27,296 bases of DNA. Source: an uncultured Christensenellaceae bacterium. Lineage in GTDB: Bacteria; Bacillota; Clostridia; Christensenellales; MGBC116941. A program made the position numbers and the translations under genes. Of the stretch, positions 23,304 to 27,296 are shown piece by piece (position 1 is the stretch's first letter; each line of letters starts with the position of its first letter). Location of the stretch: NCBI GenBank assembly GCA_910585035.1, contig CAJUEF010000019.1:1-27296 (forward strand), given 5' to 3'. The notes beneath the pieces were generated by a model. That model saw only the letters and a program-made list of their open reading frames with translations, had not been told where the DNA came from and searched no databases.

Positions 23304-24887
23304 ATGAATATGATTAAGCAATATAATTTTGTGCTAACCTATGAAAATGACGGCGTTTATCTTAGTATTGAACGAAATGAGTCTAACCGTATGATGACAG
23401 AAGGAGATCTTTTAACCATGTTAAAGGACAAAGATGTTCAAGATGTGGACTTTAGCGCTGTTAACGAGGTGTTGCAGTCAGGACTTGGCAGTATTAAATG
23501 TATTGCGCCATATCAGGAAGAAAAATTTAAAGACGATGATTTAGATGTTTTTGCTGCTCCAAATAAAATGGAGGCAAAAATGATTATTATAAAAGGTGAA
23601 GATAAAGGCAAGCGTTTAAGTGTTGATGAAGTTGTTAAACGGCTTGGCGATGAATATAAGATAGTAAGCGGCATTGACACTGATATGATTGGCGAGATGA
23701 TTGATTGTGGGCTTTATGATGAAGAGCGGGTTATTGCTGTGGGAAAACCTGCTGTTGACGGTATACCGGGAGAGGTTACTTATCATTTTGAGACTAATTT
23801 TAATAAGGTGGGCGCAGAGGTTGGAGGCAGAATTGATTTTAAGCAGCTCAGTCTTTTTGCCAATGTAAGCAAAGGCAGCGTTATAGCTTCTAAAACCGAT
23901 CCGGTTCCGGGAATAGACGGATATGATATATATGGAAAAGAGTTAAAGGCAAAGGAAGGAAAAGAAGCTAAATTTCTTTACGGGAAAAATGTTTTCATGT
24001 CCCAAAACGGAGATACACTTTTAGCAGCTATAGACGGAAAGGCAGATGTTGTTGGCAATAAGGTTGTTGTATCAAAGGTATATGTTATTAACGGAAATGT
24101 TGATATGTCTGTCGGCAATATTGATTTTGCCGGAGATATAGTAATTAACGGAAATGTTATGTCCGGATTTGAGGTTAAAGCCGGAGGAAGTATTGATATA
24201 TACGGAATTGTTGAAGACGCTAAAATTATTGCACAGGAAAATATAAGAATTGCCGGAGGATTTTTGGGCAATGGCAAAGGAAGCCTTGAAGCCGGAGGAA
24301 GCGTGTTTTGCAAGAGTGTGGAAAACGGCATTATAAATGCGGGAATAAGCATTGAGGCTGACGTGGTTATGCACAGTAATATTTACTGTAACGGGACTAT
24401 AAAGGTGTGTGGAGAAAAGTCCAGAGTTATTGGCGGGAACATGTGCAGCAGTAAAGAGATTATACTCAACAATGTTGGTAATATTAAAGGCACTGATACT
24501 AACTTAAAAATAGGCTTGCCTGATGATGTTTTTCAACGTATAAGTGACATTGAAGAGGAGAAAAAGAAACTTGATATGTTGCTAAAAGAGCTTAACAGAA
24601 GAAAAAATGATATGCTCAGTTCTACGGAAATAGACGTTAACCAAAAGGTTAAGATAATGAACAGCCTTTTAAGCACACAAAAATCACTGGAAAAAAATGC
24701 AGAGGAAAGAGAAAAGCTTGATGATATTATAGAAAGCGCCAAAAAAGGCAGGATTCAAATTAGAGGAAGAGGTAATAACGGTGTAAATATATTCTTTAAT
24801 AACGCAGTTAAAAGAATAGAACTTACAGTAGATTTTACTACTTTTGTTTTTAAGGATGGAGAGATACACGAATATCCATGTAGTTAA
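23304..24887 (+). CDS. fapA: FapA (DUF342) family protein
   Basis: This 527-residue protein has an N-terminal region, a right-handed beta-helix-like stretch (about residues 240-405, with repeated GNVD, GDIVINGNV, GGSIDIYGIV and GGSVF turns), and a coiled coil (about 418-490), followed by a short beta end. This is the DUF342/FapA arrangement. FapA (flagellar assembly protein A) affects polar localisation and assembly of flagella in some bacteria. It follows fliA by 12 bases, and the start is set by AAGGAT eight bases upstream; an ATG two codons later is also possible. Confidence 0.88.
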   Translation: MNMIKQYNFVLTYENDGVYLSIERNESNRMMTEGDLLTMLKDKDVQDVDFSAVNEVLQSGLGSIKCIAPYQEEKFKDDDLDVFAAPNKMEAKMIIIKGEDKGKRLSVDEVVKRLGDEYKIVSGIDTDMIGEMIDCGLYDEERVIAVGKPAVDGIPGEVTYHFETNFNKVGAEVGGRIDFKQLSLFANVSKGSVIASKTDPVPGIDGYDIYGKELKAKEGKEAKFLYGKNVFMSQNGDTLLAAIDGKADVVGNKVVVSKVYVINGNVDMSVGNIDFAGDIVINGNVMSGFEVKAGGSIDIYGIVEDAKIIAQENIRIAGGFLGNGKGSLEAGGSVFCKSVENGIINAGISIEADVVMHSNIYCNGTIKVCGEKSRVIGGNMCSSKEIILNNVGNIKGTDTNLKIGLPDDVFQRISDIEEEKKKLDMLLKELNRRKNDMLSSTEIDVNQKVKIMNSLLSTQKSLEKNAEEREKLDDIIESAKKGRIQIRGRGNNGVNIFFNNAVKRIELTVDFTTFVFKDGEIHEYPCS

Positions 24888-24901
24888 GGGGGCAATACGT
24901 T

Positions 24902-25258
24902 ATGATTAAGGGGATAGATAGTCAAATAATAACGGGCAGAACAACTGATTTTATGAAGGATAACAGCGCAAGGCTAAAGGGAGATGAATTTAATCAGCTG
25001 CTTCACAGCAAACAAAACAGCAATGACGTTAGAAAAGAATTAAAAACCGTTACTGACGTTAAAAAAGGAGAAATACGGAAAACTGATGATAAGGATGACG
25101 GAAAGAAGAAAAATAAAAAACAGGATTCCGGAAAAAATAAAGATGATAAGAAGGAAATCATAATTGAAACCAGAAAAGTGAACAATGATTCCAATGCAGT
25201 GAGTGGAAATGAAACTGTTGGTTACAGCAAACTTAGCAATATTGATATTGAAATTTGA
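24902..25258 (+). CDS. Uncharacterised basic protein of flagellar cluster
   Basis: This 118-residue protein shows no domain I can name firmly. The start (IKGIDSQIITGRTTDF) resembles that of small proteins found at the same place in other clostridial flagellar clusters. Residues 50-85 are extremely rich in Lys and Asp (KKGEIRKTDDKDDGKKKNK), so this part is likely disordered, followed by a short hydrophobic stretch (KKEIIIETR). It has no signal peptide or membrane helix. It lies 14 bases after fapA and 9 before the SwrB-like gene, so it is probably cotranscribed and related to flagellar assembly. Confidence 0.75.
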   Translation: MIKGIDSQIITGRTTDFMKDNSARLKGDEFNQLLHSKQNSNDVRKELKTVTDVKKGEIRKTDDKDDGKKKNKKQDSGKNKDDKKEIIIETRKVNNDSNAVSGNETVGYSKLSNIDIEI

Positions 25259-25267
25259 GGTGTAGCA

Positions 25268-25759
25268 ATGAATTGGACAAACTATTTGTTTGCGTTTTAT
25301 GTTTTTTTGCTTCTTGCTATTTTGGTTTATATATGGACAAAGGCATCCAAAGGCAAACTTGATGACCGCATAAGGACGCTGGAAGACAAGCAAAGGGAGA
25401 TTATAGTGCTGCAGAATGATACCAAGGAAGCTATAATGGTGTTTGAAACATACATGTATGAGACTAAAGAAAATTTAGAAACAGAGCGTAAAAAGATAGA
25501 GTATTTAATAGAAAAATTTGAAGATATGCTTGAGGAGCAGGAAGCTAGCGGCGGGGCAAAGCAGGAGCAGGTAGGCGCAGAAGCCGAGCCCTATTCCGTA
25601 ACAATTGAGAATAATTCAGAACCTGAAGATACGGATAAGGGAGATTTATATGATGAAATCAGAAAGCTCAGTAAAAAAGGATATTCTTTAGATGAAATTG
25701 TGAAAAAATTAGGCATTTCCAAAGGAGAAGCTAAATTTATTTTGGGAATTACAAAATAA
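25268..25759 (+). CDS. SwrB/YlxL-like membrane protein (DUF6115 type)
   Basis: This 163-residue protein has an N-terminal membrane helix (about residues 5-24), a coiled coil (about 32-98), a variable acidic linker and a C-terminal helix-turn-helix-like segment (RKLSKKGYSLDEIVKKLGISKGEAKFILG). This layout and the place right after the sigma factor group match SwrB of Bacillus, which promotes flagellar export apparatus assembly at the membrane. The sequence identity cannot be judged here. The binding site GAGGTG overlaps the stop region of the gene before. Confidence 0.78.
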   Translation: MNWTNYLFAFYVFLLLAILVYIWTKASKGKLDDRIRTLEDKQREIIVLQNDTKEAIMVFETYMYETKENLETERKKIEYLIEKFEDMLEEQEASGGAKQEQVGAEAEPYSVTIENNSEPEDTDKGDLYDEIRKLSKKGYSLDEIVKKLGISKGEAKFILGITK

Positions 25760-25761
25760 GC

Positions 25762-25789
25762 TAAAGTTTTATTATAAGATTTTCGATTA
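25762..25789 (+). promoter_or_regulatory. Candidate FliA-dependent (sigma-28-type) promoter
   Basis: TAAA (25762-25765) is separated by 16 bases from TTCGATTA (25782-25789), comparable with the TAAA-N15-GCCGATAT consensus. It would drive the two rod-type genes as late genes. The -10 match is partial (core CGAT). Confidence 0.45.
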
Positions 25790-25841
25790 AGATAAAAGAG
25801 AAGTATTATTTTCTTTTACCATTTAAGGTGAAAGGATTAAA

Positions 25842-25889
25842 CTTGCAGGAAGCATTTATTTTTGAGCAGCTTGCAGGAAGCGGATGCTC
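25842..25889 (+). repeat. Direct repeat and nested hairpin in the leader of the rod genes
   Basis: CTTGCAGGAAGC occurs twice (25842-25853 and 25870-25881), 28 bases apart. The second copy lies within a hairpin: GAGCA (25864-25868) pairs with TGCTC (25885-25889), and inside it GCTT pairs with AAGC around the loop GCAGG. I do not recognise a known riboswitch. The message leader would be about 180 bases long. Confidence 0.55.
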
Positions 25890-25978
25890 GCTTATATTAA
25901 AATACAGTTACATAAAAAAGTTTTGCTATTTATTAAAATGTGTTTTAATGCTAATAATATATAAAAGAGGTTTTTATA

Positions 25979-26749
25979 ATGTTAAGAAGTTTGTATACTG
26001 CTACTACAGGCATGATGACTCAAAGAAATAAAATGGATACCATTACGAATAACATAACCAATGTTGATACTATTGGTTATAAAAAAGATTATATGCTTAC
26101 AAGGTCCTTTGAGGATGTGTTAATTGAAAGGATAAATGACCCTAATATAGTTGCAACAAGATTTAACAACAGAAGTCAGGTGGGCGACCATAACTGGGGC
26201 GTGTATGCGGACGAGATATTTACATCCTTTGTTCAAGGATCACCAGAGCAGACCGAGCAGCCAAATGAACTTGCTATTCAGGGAGAAGGATTTTTTGTTG
26301 TTAATACTCCGGATGGAGCAAGATATACCCGCTCCGGAAATTTCCGCGTTGACAGGGATGGATTTTTAGTTAATCCAAACGGTTATTATGTTCAAAATAC
26401 CGCCGGTGGAAACGTTTATGTAGGTCAGGGGGACTTTTCTATTAATTCTCTTGGAGACGTGACTGTTGACGGTAATGTTACAGGAACAATAGCTGTGGTT
26501 ACATTTAATGATTTGCAGGGACTGCGCAAAGCAGGAGAAAATTTATATTATCACTATAATGACGAGGCTCCTGTGTTTGCTCAGGATTATGAGGTGCTTC
26601 AGGGATACATTGAAACATCTAACGTGGATGTGGCAAGCGAAACTGTGGAAATGATAACTACAAGCAGGGCTTATGAAAGCTGCTACAAGGCGGCTCAAAT
26701 GATAGATCAGACCCTTGCAAGAACTGTTAACGATATAGCTAAGTTTTAA
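25979..26749 (+). CDS. Flagellar rod protein, FlgF/FlgG family (first copy)
   Basis: This 256-residue axial protein starts with the rod motif LYTATTGMMTQRNKMDTITNNITNVDTIGYKK, has IQGEGFFVVNTPDGARYTRSGNFRVDRDGFLVNPNGY in the middle, and ends with LQGYIETSNVDVASETVEMITTSRAYESCYKAAQMIDQ. It is a distal rod subunit. Both FlgF and FlgG (FlhO and FlhP in Bacillus) have this layout, and I cannot tell which one from reading alone. The binding site is AAGAGG. A second gene of the same family follows 21 bases later. Confidence 0.92.
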   Translation: MLRSLYTATTGMMTQRNKMDTITNNITNVDTIGYKKDYMLTRSFEDVLIERINDPNIVATRFNNRSQVGDHNWGVYADEIFTSFVQGSPEQTEQPNELAIQGEGFFVVNTPDGARYTRSGNFRVDRDGFLVNPNGYYVQNTAGGNVYVGQGDFSINSLGDVTVDGNVTGTIAVVTFNDLQGLRKAGENLYYHYNDEAPVFAQDYEVLQGYIETSNVDVASETVEMITTSRAYESCYKAAQMIDQTLARTVNDIAKF

Positions 26750-26770
26750 AGGTAAAGGAGAAAATATATT

Positions 26771-27296
26771 ATGATGCGTTCAATATATTCAGCCAGAAAC
26801 GGAATTATGTCACAACAAAAACGAGTTGACAATATTGCCAATAACCTGGCAAATATAAATAATGAAGGATACAAAAAGACACGTATAGATTTTGAGGACT
26901 GTCTTTATCAGACTATCAGAAGGGCTGTGCTGCCACAGGATGATTTAAATCTGCGTATGGGTCACGGCACCATTGTTGGAGCAACTACCAGAATAATGGA
27001 CGAAGGTAAAATGCTTATGACCGGAAAAAATTCTGATCTTGCAATTCAAGGCGAAGGTTTTTTTGCTGTTGAAGATCCCAATGGTAATGTTCTTTATACA
27101 AGAGACGGTACTTTTAATGTTGACAGTGAAGGATTTTTGGTTGCCAGTGATGGGGCTTATGTTTTAGACAATAATTACGATAGAATATATGTAGCTAATT
27201 CAAAGTTCGTTTGTGATGCCAATGGAAATATATTGGCAGACGGCGAATTTAGCGCAACCATTGGAATATTTAACTGTGTAAATCCTATGGGATTAG
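26771..27296 (+). CDS. Flagellar rod protein, FlgF/FlgG family (second copy, 3' end outside window)
   Basis: The open frame from the ATG at 26771 runs without a stop to the window end (175 full codons). It starts with SIYSARNGIMSQQKRVDNIANNLANINNEGYKK and carries the family core LAIQGEGFFAVEDPNGNVLYTRDGTFNVDSEGFLV. The binding site GGAG (26757-26760) is ten bases before this ATG; a second ATG follows directly. With its neighbour it probably makes the FlgF-FlgG pair of the distal rod. Confidence 0.92.
   Translation, partial: MMRSIYSARNGIMSQQKRVDNIANNLANINNEGYKKTRIDFEDCLYQTIRRAVLPQDDLNLRMGHGTIVGATTRIMDEGKMLMTGKNSDLAIQGEGFFAVEDPNGNVLYTRDGTFNVDSEGFLVASDGAYVLDNNYDRIYVANSKFVCDANGNILADGEFSATIGIFNCVNPMGL

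Noticed and set aside
25840..25900. A c-di-GMP riboswitch before the rod genes.
   Set aside because: The conserved cores of the class I and II c-di-GMP riboswitches are not visible; only a simple nested hairpin and a 12-base repeat are seen.
1..27296. CRISPR arrays, tRNA or rRNA genes, defence or prophage modules.
   Set aside because: No regularly spaced repeats, no rRNA sequence and no tRNA cloverleaf were seen on either strand; only a transposase gene suggests mobility.

Overview
The window looks like a chromosome segment of an anaerobic, low-GC, Gram-positive bacterium of the class Clostridia. The evidence is the AT-rich intergenic DNA, the strong AGGAGG-type ribosome binding sites, a SpaA-type surface protein with a C-terminal membrane anchor, a CsoR-type copper regulator, a TIGR04076 protein, and a clostridial flagellar export operon with FapA and SwrB-like genes. 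I cannot assign a genus from sequence reading alone.

Left part (1-7700): the 3' end of a SpaA-repeat surface protein gene; a convergent IS30-family transposase gene; a copper-efflux operon copA-copZ-csoR whose leader carries repeated GGGGTGGGG operator-like sites; a small DUF1294 membrane protein; and an iron-uptake unit of feoB plus a 53-residue Cys-rich FeoB-associated protein. The feoB reading frame is broken near its 3' end, and the missing C-terminus is intact in the -1 frame.

Middle part (7700-12400): a minus-strand cluster, read from right to left, encodes an FkbM-type methyltransferase, exonuclease III, a shikimate-kinase-like protein lacking the usual shikimate-binding FR motif, a possible GPP34/GOLPH3-like protein and a TIGR04076 protein. 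Next come a probable small-RNA locus with a strong terminator and a minus-strand SDR dehydrogenase with its own promoter.

Right part (12450-27296): a long plus-strand flagellar region. A clear sigma-A promoter drives a lytic transglycosylase, flgB, flgC and fliE, followed directly by fliO, fliP, fliQ, fliR, flhB, flhA, flhF and flhG. After a 538-base AT-rich gap come the flagellar sigma factor gene fliA, fapA, a basic uncharacterised protein and a SwrB-like membrane protein. After a structured leader come two tandem FlgF/FlgG rod-type genes, the last cut by the window edge. Together these encode the rod, the type III export gate, the pole/number control GTPase-ATPase pair and the late sigma factor. 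The block that usually separates fliE from fliO in Firmicutes (MS ring, C ring, export ATPase, hook and motor) and the che genes usually between flhG and the sigma factor gene are absent here and must lie elsewhere if the cell is motile.

I see no clearly new multi-gene system. The points most worth a second look are the feoB frame break at a CCAG repeat, the fliE-fliO junction, the repeated copper operators, the lipobox on FliP, the transglycosylase without a signal peptide, and the small-RNA candidate near 11290-11453.
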